Assembly (NCBI RefSeq): GCF_018323985.1
Contig: NZ_AP024590.1
Coordinates: 2,046,001-2,110,000, forward strand
Source: Enterobacter kobei
GTDB taxonomy: Bacteria; Pseudomonadota; Gammaproteobacteria; Enterobacterales; Enterobacteriaceae
Length of the DNA stretch: 64,000 nt
Direction: 5' to 3'
In this document: positions 1 to 9,372 of the stretch, in pieces
Layout of the letters: every line of letters begins with the position of its first letter
How positions within the stretch are numbered: position 1 is the stretch's first letter
Notes under the pieces: generated by a model
Told to the model about the DNA's origin: nothing
Databases searched by the model: none
What the model saw: only the letters and a program-made list of their open reading frames with translations
Position numbers and translations under genes: made by a program

Positions 1-1242
1 GGTACGGCGCATCGCCATGCGCGAGGCGTTGATGGCTTTCACCGAGGCGATAGCGTTACGCTCTATACAGGGCACCTGTACCTGACCGGCCACCGGATCG
101 CAGGTCAGACCGAGGTTATGCTCCATGCCGATTTCCGCTGCCACGCAGACCTGCTCCGGGCTTGCGCCCAGCAGCTCTGCCAGACCCGCGGCGGCCATCG
201 AACAGGCCACGCCCACTTCGCCCTGACAGCCTACTTCTGCGCCAGAAATAGACGCGTTCATTTTGTACAGCGCACCAATAGCGCCGCATGCCATAAAGTA
301 GCGGATATAAATATCCGGCGTCACCGGCTCAATAAAGTGATCGTAGTAGGCGAGTACCGCCGGAACGATACCGCACGCGCCGTTGGTCGGTGCCGTGACC
401 ACACGGCCACCGGCGGCGTTTTCTTCGTTCACCGCCAGGGCAAACATATTCACCCAGTCGATAACGTTCATGGGATCGTTAGACAGTTTGTCGCTGGCGA
501 CCAACAGACGGCGCAGGGCGGAGGCGCGGCGCGGTACACGCAACGGGCCAGGCAGTACGCCTTCGGTGTTGATGCCGCGATCGATACAAGCGCGCATGGT
601 CTGCCAGACATCGGCGAAGTAATCTTCAATTTCCTGCTTGCTGTGCAGCGCCAGTTCGTTCTGCATCACCATGCCGGATAATGACAGACCGGTTTCGTGG
701 CAGTAATCCAGCATCTCTTTCGCGGAAGTGAACGGATAAGGCACGTTGACTTCATCGCTGGCTGCTTTGCCGAAATGTTCTTCATCGACGATAAAACCAC
801 CGCCGATGGAATAGTAGGTTTTGCTGTAGATCGTGGTGTCGCCGTTATACGCATGGATCTGCATGGCGTTTTCATGCAACGGCAGGTTGTTGCTCTGGAA
901 GCGCATCCCGTTGTCTTTCGGGAAATCCACTTCATGGCGACCCTGTGCCAGCGGCAGACGGCCACGGGTTTCAACGTCGCGGATAAACGCCGGGATAGCG
1001 TCGATATCGACCGTCGCCGGGGCATTACCCGCCAGACCCATAATGATGGCGATGTCCGTATGGTGACCTTTACCGGTCAGTGACAGCGAACCGTACACGT
1101 CAACTGCCACGCGGGTTACGCTCTCAAGCAATCCCTTTTCGACCAGGTCATCGACGAACTGTTTGCCGGCCTTCATCGGGCCTACAGTGTGGGAAGATGA
1201 GGGACCGATCCCCACCTTAAACATGTCGAATAGACTAATCAC
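1..1242 (-). CDS. sdaA: L-serine ammonia-lyase 1 (partial, C-terminus outside window)
   Basis: SdaA deaminates L-serine to pyruvate and ammonia using an oxygen-sensitive [4Fe-4S] cluster. Reading the minus strand from a GTG at 1242 gives MISLFDMFKVGIGPSSSHT, which matches the E. coli protein, itself GTG-initiated. The frame is open for 414 codons to the window edge and ends at ...RMAMRRT, so about 40 C-terminal residues are missing. Conserved serine-dehydratase segments (PSSSHT near residue 14, GACGIVPA and CDPVAGQVQ further on) are intact. The next gene in the same direction, nudL, is upstream in transcription with a 184-bp gap, so sdaA probably has its own promoter there. Confidence 0.97.
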   Translation of the reverse strand, partial: MISLFDMFKVGIGPSSSHTVGPMKAGKQFVDDLVEKGLLESVTRVAVDVYGSLSLTGKGHHTDIAIIMGLAGNAPATVDIDAIPAFIRDVETRGRLPLAQGRHEVDFPKDNGMRFQSNNLPLHENAMQIHAYNGDTTIYSKTYYSIGGGFIVDEEHFGKAASDEVNVPYPFTSAKEMLDYCHETGLSLSGMVMQNELALHSKQEIEDYFADVWQTMRACIDRGINTEGVLPGPLRVPRRASALRRLLVASDKLSNDPMNVIDWVNMFALAVNEENAAGGRVVTAPTNGACGIVPAVLAYYDHFIEPVTPDIYIRYFMACGAIGALYKMNASISGAEVGCQGEVGVACSMAAAGLAELLGASPEQVCVAAEIGMEHNLGLTCDPVAGQVQVPCIERNAIASVKAINASRMAMRRT

Positions 1243-1426
1243 ATTAACACTCCTGACAGGGTTACCGGACTTTCCGATAACGATGTAATAATTGCGCATA
1301 GTGTATGAGGGAACCACGGCATCGGGTGGAGTATTCGCATGAATTAAACTAATGCCTGACCATCAAATTACTAATGACGGGACGGGGATCTCACTTCGGC
1401 AAACAGGGACATTGCATAAAGAATAT

Positions 1427-2005
1427 TCAGGGCTTAATGCCAATCTGTAACGCCAGTTCACGAATGATGCCCGCCGTCATTCCCCAGACGAAATAGTGTT
1501 CATACCACGACAGCCACACGCGATGATCGTTGCCGCGACGATGGATATCTAATGGATGATAGCGCCCCAGACGCAGGGCTTCCGCCAGTGGCATCTCAAA
1601 AACCGCCGCCACTTCATCCTCGCTGGCATGATAGTGCAGGTCGGGCGGAATAATGCCGACCACCGGCGTGACCTGGAAACCCGTCACGCTGTCGACGGGG
1701 GGCAACACGCCAATCACCTCTACCGCCTCGGGCGGTATCGCCACTTCTTCATGGGCTTCACGGAGCGCAGCGGCGATCAGCGACGCGTCGGTGCTGTCCA
1801 CCGCGCCGCCGGGAAACGCCACCTGACCGGCATGTTTACGCATCTGCGCCGAGCGTTGGGTCAGCAGCAGACCAGGTTGTTCACGGCGAACCACCGGGAT
1901 CAGTACCGCTGCCTGACGCGCGTTCAGCGACGTGCGGCTCGCCTGCGGACGTAAAAGTTGAAATCGCGATAAAAAGTCATCCAGTGTCAGCGCCTGTAAA
2001 TCCAA
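1427..2005 (-). CDS. nudL: Nudix CoA pyrophosphatase NudL
   Basis: Nudix hydrolase of 192 residues. Members of this subgroup cleave CoA and its derivatives to 3',5'-ADP and phosphopantetheine. The Nudix box is visible at about residues 66-88 (GGAVD...ALREAHEEVAI, with the REAHEE metal-binding core). It is preceded by the LLTQRS...HAGQVAFPGG stretch typical of the UPF0035/CoA-type group. The start follows the pabB stop by two bases, so pabB and nudL are cotranscribed, as in E. coli. Assignment is by overall similarity to E. coli YeaB. Confidence 0.95.
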   Translation of the reverse strand: MDLQALTLDDFLSRFQLLRPQASRTSLNARQAAVLIPVVRREQPGLLLTQRSAQMRKHAGQVAFPGGAVDSTDASLIAAALREAHEEVAIPPEAVEVIGVLPPVDSVTGFQVTPVVGIIPPDLHYHASEDEVAAVFEMPLAEALRLGRYHPLDIHRRGNDHRVWLSWYEHYFVWGMTAGIIRELALQIGIKP

Positions 2006-2007
2006 AA

Positions 2008-3372
2008 TCAGCTCTCCAGTTGATGCAGAATACGATTAACTTTATCAAAGGTTTCCTGATATTCCGCTTGCTCCTCGCTGTCTGCGACGATCCCGCCGCC
2101 CGCTGAACAGTATAGCTGGCCGTCGCAGGCGCTCAGCGTACGGATGGTGATGCTGGTGTCCATATTCCCGCACAGGCTGATATAGCCGATGCTGCCGCAC
2201 CAGGCATTACGGCGGTGCGGCTCCAGCGCATCAATAATCTCCATGGCGCGCACTTTCGGTGCTCCGGTGATGGAACCGCCCGGAAAAGCTGCGCGCAGCA
2301 CATCGCAGGCGGTGCGTGAAGCGGGGAGGCGGGCAGTAATGGTGCTCACCAGATGATGCACTGCCGGGAAGGGCTCCACCACGAACAGCTCCGGTACCCG
2401 TACCGATCCCGGCTCGGCGACGCGGCCCAGATCGTTACGCATCAGATCGACAATCATCAGGTTTTCGGCGCGATCTTTGGGCGACTGCGCCAGCCGTGCG
2501 GCCTGTCGGGCATCGGCTTCCGCATCGCTCAGGCGCGGCAGGGTGCCTTTGATGGGGCGAGTCTGGATGGTGCCGTTATCGAGCTGAATAAATCGCTCCG
2601 GCGACAGGCTCAGAATGGCCCCCTGCGGCAGTCGCAGAAAGGCGCTGAACGGCGCACGGTTGGCGCGGTTCAGCTGCATGAACGCCTGCCACTCATCGCC
2701 GCTGTAGTGCGCCTGAAAACGCTGGGCGAGGTTAACCTGATAGCAGTCGCCGCTGTGCAAAAATGCCTGCACCGCGCGGAATTTCTCGCCGTACTGCACA
2801 CGGGTCATATTTGAACGCCAGCCGGAGGTCAGGCGAAACGGTTGCGTCCCGGCGGGCTGCTGCGCCTCCAGCCAGGCCAGACGCGCCGCCACGTCACCGT
2901 AGCTGAGCAGGGTGACTTTTTGCTGATGATGATCGACAATCAGCGCCCAGTCGTACAGCCCGACGGCCATATCCGGCAAAGCGAGATCCTGTTCGGCCAG
3001 CGACGGCAGCGTTTCAAAACGCCGCCCGAGATCATAACCAAACAGGCCCAGCGCGCCGCCGGTAAACGGCAGATCGGCATTGCAGGGCGGGGCGAGCTGC
3101 ATGGCGTCCAGCTCACGCTGCAACAGCGCCAGCGGATCCTCGGTGGACGCGGTACTGACGCCCTCGCGGGTTACGGTGGTGATGTCGCCGTGGGTCATCA
3201 GCGTACAGCAGGGCTGCGCCACCAGAATATCAAAGCGGTTATGGGCATGATCCGCATGGCCGGAATGCAACAGCATGGCCCACGATTGTGTGTTGAGTGG
3301 GGTAAACCAGTGGCTGGCGGCGTCGGGGTGCCACGGCAGCGACATAACGGCGGGTAATAACGTCTTCATCAA
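2008..3372 (-). CDS. pabB: Aminodeoxychorismate synthase component I
   Basis: PabB converts chorismate to 4-amino-4-deoxychorismate with ammonia supplied by PabA, the first step towards p-aminobenzoate and folate. The product is 454 residues (E. coli: 453) and is recognisable along its whole length. The chorismate-binding domain shows PIKGTLPR, the DLMRNDLGR motif and FPGGSITGAPK, and ends in CSAGGGIVADS. Two ATG codons are adjacent at the start; the E. coli protein aligns from the second (3369). It is divergent from yoaH and followed immediately by nudL. Confidence 0.96.
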   Translation of the reverse strand: MMKTLLPAVMSLPWHPDAASHWFTPLNTQSWAMLLHSGHADHAHNRFDILVAQPCCTLMTHGDITTVTREGVSTASTEDPLALLQRELDAMQLAPPCNADLPFTGGALGLFGYDLGRRFETLPSLAEQDLALPDMAVGLYDWALIVDHHQQKVTLLSYGDVAARLAWLEAQQPAGTQPFRLTSGWRSNMTRVQYGEKFRAVQAFLHSGDCYQVNLAQRFQAHYSGDEWQAFMQLNRANRAPFSAFLRLPQGAILSLSPERFIQLDNGTIQTRPIKGTLPRLSDAEADARQAARLAQSPKDRAENLMIVDLMRNDLGRVAEPGSVRVPELFVVEPFPAVHHLVSTITARLPASRTACDVLRAAFPGGSITGAPKVRAMEIIDALEPHRRNAWCGSIGYISLCGNMDTSITIRTLSACDGQLYCSAGGGIVADSEEQAEYQETFDKVNRILHQLES

Positions 3373-3451
3373 TCCAGACTCTTTGCTATCCGGTAACCGG
3401 CTTATGGGGTAGCATGTTTGATCAGCGCGAACAATTTAGCAGGAGTTCACT

Positions 3452-3637
3452 ATGTTTGCAGGTTTACCTTCCCTCACGCATGAGCAACAACAAGACGCCG
3501 TCGATCGTATTCATACGCTGATGTCTGAAGGCATGAGCAGCGGCGAAGCCATCGCCCTGGTCGCCGCGGAACTGCGCGCCAGCCACAAAGGCGAACGGGT
3601 TCTGGCACGCTTTGAGGACGAAGACGAGGAAGAGTAA
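3452..3637 (+). CDS. yoaH: UPF0181 family protein YoaH
   Basis: Small conserved protein of 61 residues, starting MFAGLPSLTHEQQQ and ending in an acidic tail (FEDEDEEE). It matches E. coli YoaH (UPF0181), whose function is unknown. A Shine-Dalgarno sequence (AGGAG) lies nine bases before the ATG. The gene is divergent from pabB and convergent with yoaB. Confidence 0.94.
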   Translation: MFAGLPSLTHEQQQDAVDRIHTLMSEGMSSGEAIALVAAELRASHKGERVLARFEDEDEEE

Positions 3638-3643
3638 ACGCCC

Positions 3644-3988
3644 TTACACGGCGGCAATAATTTTAATTTCGACTTTATATTGCGGGTTCATCAGCGTGGC
3701 CTGCACTGTACAGCGTACCGGCGCATGACCCGCAACTACCCACGCATCCCACGCTTTATTCATCGCTGCAAAATCCTTGCTGTCTGCCAGAAAAATGGTG
3801 GCATCCAGAATACGTGATTTGTCGCTGCCCTGGCTTTCCAGCATCGCATCGATTTGTGCCAGCGTGTTGGCGGTTTGTTCAAAGGCATCCGCCTGCAAAT
3901 TCTCCGGCACGCCGGTGTAATACAGCGTCTGATTGTGGATCACCGCATCAGACCAGCGGGCTGCGGCATCAATACGCACGATTGTCAT
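3644..3988 (-). CDS. yoaB: RidA-family protein YoaB
   Basis: Protein of 114 residues of the RidA/YjgF/UK114 family, which includes enamine/imine deaminases that remove reactive 2-aminoacrylate-type intermediates. The family signature near the C-terminus, HAPVRCTVQATLMNP, contains the substrate-carboxylate Arg. The start at 3988 (MTIVRIDAAARW) is chosen because it has an AAGGAGAT Shine-Dalgarno sequence and matches the E. coli N-terminus. The frame extends 20 codons further upstream, but that stretch has no family similarity. Confidence 0.94.
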   Translation of the reverse strand: MTIVRIDAAARWSDAVIHNQTLYYTGVPENLQADAFEQTANTLAQIDAMLESQGSDKSRILDATIFLADSKDFAAMNKAWDAWVVAGHAPVRCTVQATLMNPQYKVEIKIIAAV

Positions 3989-4112
3989 GACCATCTCCTT
4001 AATTTCCATTGGCGCGCCAAGACTGCCACAGAGTTTTTGGCCTGTCACGACTTCGGCTGGCTAAAAGCCATCGCCCCTGACATAATCACTGGCGATTTAA
4101 CCAGGGGGTAGT

Positions 4113-6038
4113 GTGGCGAAAAACAGTGAGACGGACGATTTTGCGATCGACGGTCAGTTAGCAAAAGCGATACCGGGATTTAACCCGCGTGAACCGCAGC
4201 GGCAGATGGCGCAGGCCGTGGCTGAGGCCATTGCGCAAACCCAGCCGCTGGTCGTGGAAGCGGGGACCGGTACCGGCAAAACTTACGCTTATCTTGCCCC
4301 CGCGCTGCGCGCCGGTAAAAAAGTGATCATCTCCACTGGTTCGAAAGCGCTCCAGGATCAGCTCTACAGCCGCGATTTGCCTACCGTCTCCCGCGCGCTG
4401 GAGTACACCGGTAAACTGGCGTTGCTGAAAGGCCGCTCCAACTACCTGTGCATCGAACGTCTGGAACAGCAGGCGCTGGCGGGGGGCGATTTGCCCGTCC
4501 AGACGCTGAGCGACGTCATTCTGCTGCGCTCATGGTCAAATCAGACCGTTGACGGCGACATCAGTACCTGCGCCAGCGTGGCGGAAGATTCTCCCGCCTG
4601 GCCGCTGGTCACCAGCACTAACGATAACTGTCTTGGCAGCGACTGCCCGCAGTACAAAGACTGCTTTGTCGTGAAGGCGCGCAAAAAAGCCATGGATGCC
4701 GACGTGGTGGTGGTCAACCATCACCTGTTTCTGGCGGATATGGTGGTTAAAGACAGCGGGTTTGGTGAACTGATCCCCGAAGCCGAGGTGATGATTTTCG
4801 ATGAAGCGCATCAGCTTCCGGACATCGCCAGTCAGTATTTTGGCCAGTCCCTCTCCAGCCGTCAGTTGATTGACCTGGCAAAAGATTTCACCATCGCTTA
4901 TCGCACCGAACTGCGCGATACCCAACAGCTGCAAAAATGTGCCGACCGACTGGCGCAAAGCGCCCAGGATTTTCGGCTACAGCTGGGCGAACCGGGCTAT
5001 CGCGGCAATCTGCGCGAATTGTTGGCGGACAGCCACATTCAGCGCGCTTTTCTGCTGCTCGATGACACCCTTGAGCTCTGCTACGACGTGGCAAAACTGT
5101 CTCTTGGCCGTTCAGCCCTGCTGGATGCCGCCTTTGAGCGCGCCACCCTCTACCGCGCCCGCTTAAAACGCTTAAAAGAGATCAACCAGCCCGGCTTCAG
5201 CTACTGGTACGAATGCACCTCGCGGCACTTCACCCTGGCGCTGACGCCGCTGTCGGTGGCGGATAAATTCAAAGAAGTGATGGCGCAAAAACCGGGCAGT
5301 TGGGTATTTACCTCCGCCACGCTGTCGGTGAACGACGAACTGCATCACTTCACCGCCCGGCTGGGCATTGAAGAAGCGCACTCGCTGCTGCTGCCCAGTC
5401 CGTTCGATTATGCCCGCCAGGCGCTGCTGTGTGTGCCGCGCAATCTGCCGCAAACCAATCAGCCGGGCGCGGCCCGCCAGCTGGCGGCGATGCTGCGTCC
5501 GCTGATCGAAGCGAACAATGGCCGCTGCTTTATGCTCTGCACCTCTCACGCCATGATGCGCGATCTGGCGGAACAGTTCCGCGCCACGCTGTCGTTGCCG
5601 GTACTGTTACAGGGCGAAACCAGCAAAGGCCAGCTGTTGCAACAGTTTGTTACCGCGGGAAATGCGCTACTGGTGGCGACCAGCAGCTTCTGGGAAGGGG
5701 TGGACGTGCGCGGCGACACCTTGTCGCTGGTGATCATCGACAAACTGCCGTTTACCTCGCCGGACGATCCGCTGCTGAAAGCGCGCATGGAAGATTGCCG
5801 TCTGCGCGGCGGCGATCCCTTTGATGAAGTCCAGTTGCCGGATGCGGTGATCACCCTGAAACAGGGCGTCGGCCGTCTGATCCGCGACATTGACGATCGC
5901 GGCGTGCTGGTGATCTGCGATAACCGGCTGGTGATGCGGCCCTATGGCGCGACTTTCCTCGCCAGTCTGCCGCCAACGCCACGCACGCGCGACATCTCCC
6001 GCGCGGTACGCTTTCTCGCCGTCCCACCGACGCAGTAA
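4113..6038 (+). CDS. yoaA: ATP-dependent DNA helicase YoaA (XPD/DinG-type)
   Basis: Superfamily 2 iron-sulfur helicase of 641 residues. In E. coli, YoaA works with the HolC (chi) subunit of DNA polymerase III and supports repair of damaged replication forks. Walker A (AGTGTGKT) is at about residues 50-57 and the DEAH box (FDEAHQLPD) near 230. Four cysteines positioned to bind the Fe-S cluster are at residues 113, 173, 178 and 184. The C-terminal helicase motif QGVGRLIRD is present. Translation starts at GTG 4113. A start a few codons later, at the E. coli-like TDDF, has no good start codon here. Confidence 0.95.
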   Translation: MAKNSETDDFAIDGQLAKAIPGFNPREPQRQMAQAVAEAIAQTQPLVVEAGTGTGKTYAYLAPALRAGKKVIISTGSKALQDQLYSRDLPTVSRALEYTGKLALLKGRSNYLCIERLEQQALAGGDLPVQTLSDVILLRSWSNQTVDGDISTCASVAEDSPAWPLVTSTNDNCLGSDCPQYKDCFVVKARKKAMDADVVVVNHHLFLADMVVKDSGFGELIPEAEVMIFDEAHQLPDIASQYFGQSLSSRQLIDLAKDFTIAYRTELRDTQQLQKCADRLAQSAQDFRLQLGEPGYRGNLRELLADSHIQRAFLLLDDTLELCYDVAKLSLGRSALLDAAFERATLYRARLKRLKEINQPGFSYWYECTSRHFTLALTPLSVADKFKEVMAQKPGSWVFTSATLSVNDELHHFTARLGIEEAHSLLLPSPFDYARQALLCVPRNLPQTNQPGAARQLAAMLRPLIEANNGRCFMLCTSHAMMRDLAEQFRATLSLPVLLQGETSKGQLLQQFVTAGNALLVATSSFWEGVDVRGDTLSLVIIDKLPFTSPDDPLLKARMEDCRLRGGDPFDEVQLPDAVITLKQGVGRLIRDIDDRGVLVICDNRLVMRPYGATFLASLPPTPRTRDISRAVRFLAVPPTQ

Positions 6039-6097
6039 TTTGCCGCAGAATGTGATATTATGCGCGCCATTTTTCTACCGAGAGCGCGCGAAGACCC

Positions 6098-6793
6098 ATG
6101 CGAATTCTGGCTATCGATACCGCAACTGAAGCCTGTTCAGTTGCGGTGCTGCATAACGACACCACCCATGCCCATTTTGAACTCTGCCCGCGAGAGCATA
6201 CGCAGCGCATTCTGCCGCTGGTTCAGCAGATCCTGAACGAAAGCGGCGTGGCGCTGCGCGATGTCGACGCGCTGGCGTTTGGCCGCGGACCGGGAAGTTT
6301 TACCGGCGTCCGTATCGGCATCGGTATTGCGCAGGGGCTGGCGCTGGGCGCAGAACTGCCGATGATCGGCGTCTCCACCCTCGCCACCATGGCGCAGGGC
6401 GCATATCGTAAAACCGGCGCAACGCGCGTGCTGGCCGCCATTGACGCCCGCATGGGCGAAGTTTACTGGGCGCAGTACACGCGCGATGAGCATGGCGTCT
6501 GGCATGGTGAAGAGACGGAAGCGGTGCTAAAACCCGATGCCGTGCGTGAGCGTCTGGCACAGCTGGACGGTACCTGGGCAACCGTGGGCACCGGCTGGCC
6601 GGCGTGGCCTGATCTGGCAGCAGGCAGCAATCTCACGTTAACCGACGGCGACGTGCTGTTACCGGCCGCGGAAGATATGCTGCCGCTCGCCTGTCAGCTA
6701 CTGGCGGCGGGAAAAACCGTTACCGCCGACACCGCCGAACCTGTTTATTTACGAAACGAGGTGGCATGGAAGAAACTTCCTGGCCGCGAGTGA
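6098..6793 (+). CDS. tsaB: tRNA threonylcarbamoyladenosine biosynthesis protein TsaB
   Basis: TsaB (YeaZ) is the non-catalytic partner of TsaD and TsaE in making t6A37 on ANN-decoding tRNAs and is essential in E. coli. The 231-residue product starts MRILAIDTATEACSVAV, an ASKHA-fold phosphate-1 motif, and contains the conserved FGRGPGSFTGVRIG segment near residues 62-75. It follows yoaA by 59 bp. A -10-like TATTAT lies just upstream, so it may also have its own promoter. The yeaY lipoprotein gene follows in the same direction. Confidence 0.96.
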   Translation: MRILAIDTATEACSVAVLHNDTTHAHFELCPREHTQRILPLVQQILNESGVALRDVDALAFGRGPGSFTGVRIGIGIAQGLALGAELPMIGVSTLATMAQGAYRKTGATRVLAAIDARMGEVYWAQYTRDEHGVWHGEETEAVLKPDAVRERLAQLDGTWATVGTGWPAWPDLAAGSNLTLTDGDVLLPAAEDMLPLACQLLAAGKTVTADTAEPVYLRNEVAWKKLPGRE

Positions 6794-6831
6794 ATCTTAG
6801 ATAACAGGATGTTAATAACGGGAGTCGCAAC

Positions 6832-7413
6832 ATGGCACTGAATAAACGAGTAGTACGCGGGGCCGTCGCCGCTCTGGTTGCCGTCGCGCTTAGCGGCTGC
6901 GTCACCGTACCGGATGCCATTAAGGGCACCAGCCCGACGCCACAGCAGGATCTGGCGCGGGTGATGAACGCACCGCAGCTCTATGTGGGTCAGGAAGCCC
7001 GTTTTGGCGGCAAAGTGATCGACGTGAAAAACGAGCAGGGCAAAACCCGCCTTGAGATCGCCGCCGTGCCGCTGGACAGCGCCGCACGTCCGGTGCTGGG
7101 CGAGCCGTCCCGTGGACGCATTTATGCCGATGTCAGCGGCTTCCTCGATCCGGTAGACTTCAGGGGCCAACTGGTCACCGTCGTCGGGCCGATCACCGGT
7201 ACTGCCGACGGCAAAGTGGGTGATACGCCGTATAAATATATGGTGATGCAGGCGAACGGCTACAAACGCTGGCGTATCACCCAGCAGGTGATGATGCCGC
7301 CGCAGCCCATGGATCCGTGGTTCTGGGGGCCGGGTCCGCACCCGTGGCGTTATGGTTACGGTGGATGGTATAACCCCGGCCCGGCACAGGTTCAGACGAT
7401 CGTAACCGAGTAA
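6832..7413 (+). CDS. yeaY: Slp-family outer-membrane lipoprotein YeaY
   Basis: Lipoprotein of 193 residues. The signal peptide ends in the lipobox VALSGC, with Cys23 the lipidated residue, and the residue after Cys is Val rather than Asp, which favours outer-membrane sorting. The body matches the Slp/YeaY family (RFGGKVIDVKNEQGKTRLEIA and the PVDFRGQ segment). The C-terminus is rich in Pro, Trp and Gly. In E. coli yeaY is a sigma-E target transcribed with tsaB. Here it follows tsaB by 38 bp with an AACGGGAG ribosome-binding site and is closed by a strong terminator. Confidence 0.93.
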   Translation: MALNKRVVRGAVAALVAVALSGCVTVPDAIKGTSPTPQQDLARVMNAPQLYVGQEARFGGKVIDVKNEQGKTRLEIAAVPLDSAARPVLGEPSRGRIYADVSGFLDPVDFRGQLVTVVGPITGTADGKVGDTPYKYMVMQANGYKRWRITQQVMMPPQPMDPWFWGPGPHPWRYGYGGWYNPGPAQVQTIVTE

Positions 7414-7434
7414 CTCTCTGTTACGGAAAGAAAA

Positions 7435-7468
7435 GAAACAGCGGCCGGTCCGCTGTTTCTGCGTTTTT
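7435..7468 (+). terminator. Rho-independent terminator after yeaY
   Basis: A perfect 10-bp stem (GAAACAGCGG / CCGCTGTTTC) with a CCGGT loop is followed by TGCGTTTTT. It closes the yoaA-tsaB-yeaY unit and separates it from fadD. Confidence 0.9.
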
Positions 7469-7528
7469 ACGATCATAAGAAAAATAAATAGTGACGCGCT
7501 TCGCAACCTTAAATCCGTTTAATTATTA

Positions 7529-7545
7529 AACTGGTACGCTGAGTT
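7529..7545 (+). promoter_or_regulatory. FadR operator upstream of fadD
   Basis: AACTGGTACGCTGAGTT closely resembles the FadR operator OD1 of E. coli fadD (AGCTGGTATGATGAGTT). It lies 73 bp before the fadD TTG start. FadR would repress fadD here until long-chain acyl-CoA releases it; fadR itself is in this window at 15661. Confidence 0.75.
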
Positions 7546-7617
7546 AATATAATGTTAACGACTTGTTTATTAACCGGGGTTGCGATGACAACAAATACTC
7601 ATTTCAGAGGTGATGCA

Positions 7618-9303
7618 TTGAAGAAGGTTTGGCTTAACCGTTATCCCGCCGATGTGCCAGCAGAGATCAACCCCGACCGCTACCAGTCGCTGGTAGAGCT
7701 GTTTGAACACTCCGCGTCGCGCTACGCCGATCAACCGGCCTTCGTGAACATGGGGGAGGTGATGACCTTCCGCAAACTCGAAGAGCGTAGCCGGGCGTTT
7801 GCCGCTTATCTCCAGCAGGGCCTGGGGCTGAAAAAGGGCGATCGCGTGGCGCTGATGATGCCCAACCTGCTGCAATATCCGGTGGCGCTGTTCGGGATTT
7901 TGCGTGCAGGCATGGTGGTGGTTAACGTCAACCCGCTTTATACCCCGCGCGAGCTTGAACACCAGCTCAATGACAGCGGCGCGGCAGCGATTGTCATCGT
8001 GTCGAACTTTGCCCACACACTGGAAAAAGTGGTGGAAAAAACCCAGGTCCAGCATGTGATCCTGACGCGCATGGGCGACCAGCTCTCCCCGGCGAAAGGC
8101 ACACTGGTGAATTTCGTCGTGAAATACATCAAAAAGCTGGTGCCAAAATATCACCTGCCGGACGCGATTTCGTTTCGCCAGGCGCTGCACAACGGCTACC
8201 GGATGCAGTACATCAAGCCGGAAGTGGTCACTGACGATCTGGCCTTTTTACAGTACACCGGTGGCACCACGGGCGTGGCGAAAGGCGCGATGCTGACGCA
8301 CCGCAATATGCTCGCTAACCTCGAACAGGTCAATGCCACCTATGGCCCGCTGCTGCATCGCGGCAAAGAGCTGGTGGTCACCGCGCTGCCGCTGTATCAC
8401 ATCTTTGCGCTGACCATGAACTGCCTGCTGTTTATCGAGCTGGGCGGGCAAAACCTGCTGATCACTAACCCGCGCGATATTCCGGGGCTGGTCAAAGAGC
8501 TGGCAAAATATCCTTTTACCGCGATGACCGGCGTCAATACGCTGTTTAACGCGCTGCTCAATAACAAAGAGTTCCAGCAACTGGATTTCTCCTCACTGCA
8601 TCTCTCTGCCGGTGGGGGTATGCCGGTGCAACAGGCGGTGGCTGAACGTTGGGTGAAGCTGACCGGGCAATATCTGCTGGAAGGCTACGGGCTGACAGAG
8701 TGCTCGCCGCTGGTGAGCGTTAACCCGCACGACATTGACTACCACAGCGGCAGCATTGGTTTGCCGGTGCCGTCCACGGAAGCCAAACTGATTGACGATC
8801 AGGGCAATGAAGTTGAACACGGTCAGCCCGGCGAGCTGTGCGTAAAAGGCCCGCAGGTGATGCTCGGCTACTGGCAGCGTCCCGCCGATACCGATCAGAT
8901 CCTCAAAGACGGCTGGCTACTTACCGGCGACATTGCGGTGATGGATGACGAAGGTTTTCTGCGCATTGTCGATCGTAAAAAAGACATGATTCTGGTCTCT
9001 GGCTTCAACGTCTATCCTAACGAGATCGAAGACGTGGTGATGCAACATCCTGGCGTGCTGGAAGTGGCGGCGGTCGGCGTCCCGTCCGGCAGCAGTGGCG
9101 AAACGGTGAAACTGTTTGTGGTCAAAAAAGATCCGGCGCTGAACGGCGACGCGCTGATTGCCTTCTGCCGTCGTCAGTTAACCGGATACAAAGTGCCAAA
9201 ACTGGTGGAATTCCGCGATGAACTGCCGAAATCGAACGTTGGCAAAATTTTGCGACGAGAATTGCGTGACGAAGCCCGCGCCAAAGTAGACAATAAAGTC
9301 TGA
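7618..9303 (+). CDS. fadD: Long-chain-fatty-acid-CoA ligase FadD
   Basis: FadD activates imported long-chain fatty acids to acyl-CoA at the inner membrane, coupling uptake to beta-oxidation and producing the acyl-CoA that inactivates FadR. The start is TTG at 7618 (MKKVWLNRYPADVP after initiation), as in E. coli, preceded by AGAGGTG. An in-frame upstream ATG at 7552 would add 22 residues with no family similarity. ANL-superfamily motifs are present: YTGGTTGVAKGA (ATP/AMP binding), YGLTE, and the WLLTGDIAV / VDRKKDMI FACS-type segment. The product is 561 residues, the normal length. Confidence 0.97.
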   Translation: MKKVWLNRYPADVPAEINPDRYQSLVELFEHSASRYADQPAFVNMGEVMTFRKLEERSRAFAAYLQQGLGLKKGDRVALMMPNLLQYPVALFGILRAGMVVVNVNPLYTPRELEHQLNDSGAAAIVIVSNFAHTLEKVVEKTQVQHVILTRMGDQLSPAKGTLVNFVVKYIKKLVPKYHLPDAISFRQALHNGYRMQYIKPEVVTDDLAFLQYTGGTTGVAKGAMLTHRNMLANLEQVNATYGPLLHRGKELVVTALPLYHIFALTMNCLLFIELGGQNLLITNPRDIPGLVKELAKYPFTAMTGVNTLFNALLNNKEFQQLDFSSLHLSAGGGMPVQQAVAERWVKLTGQYLLEGYGLTECSPLVSVNPHDIDYHSGSIGLPVPSTEAKLIDDQGNEVEHGQPGELCVKGPQVMLGYWQRPADTDQILKDGWLLTGDIAVMDDEGFLRIVDRKKDMILVSGFNVYPNEIEDVVMQHPGVLEVAAVGVPSGSSGETVKLFVVKKDPALNGDALIAFCRRQLTGYKVPKLVEFRDELPKSNVGKILRRELRDEARAKVDNKV

Positions 9304-9322
9304 GCTTTGAGTAAGTCGCCTG

Positions 9323-9345
9323 ACGCCGGTTAGCCGGCGTTTTTT
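9323..9345 (+). terminator. Terminator hairpin after fadD, overlapping the rnd U-tract
   Basis: The stem ACGCCGG / CCGGCGT has a four-base loop and runs directly into six T residues. The same T-run is the U-rich sequence upstream of rnd, which in E. coli is needed for efficient rnd translation, so the element may serve both genes. Confidence 0.8.
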
Positions 9346-9372
9346 ATGGGCGCAAACCTGAGAGAACCTGAT

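Noticed and set aside
7552..7617. ATG start for FadD 22 codons upstream
   Set aside because: The E. coli protein starts at the homologous TTG, and the region just upstream is the FadR-controlled promoter.
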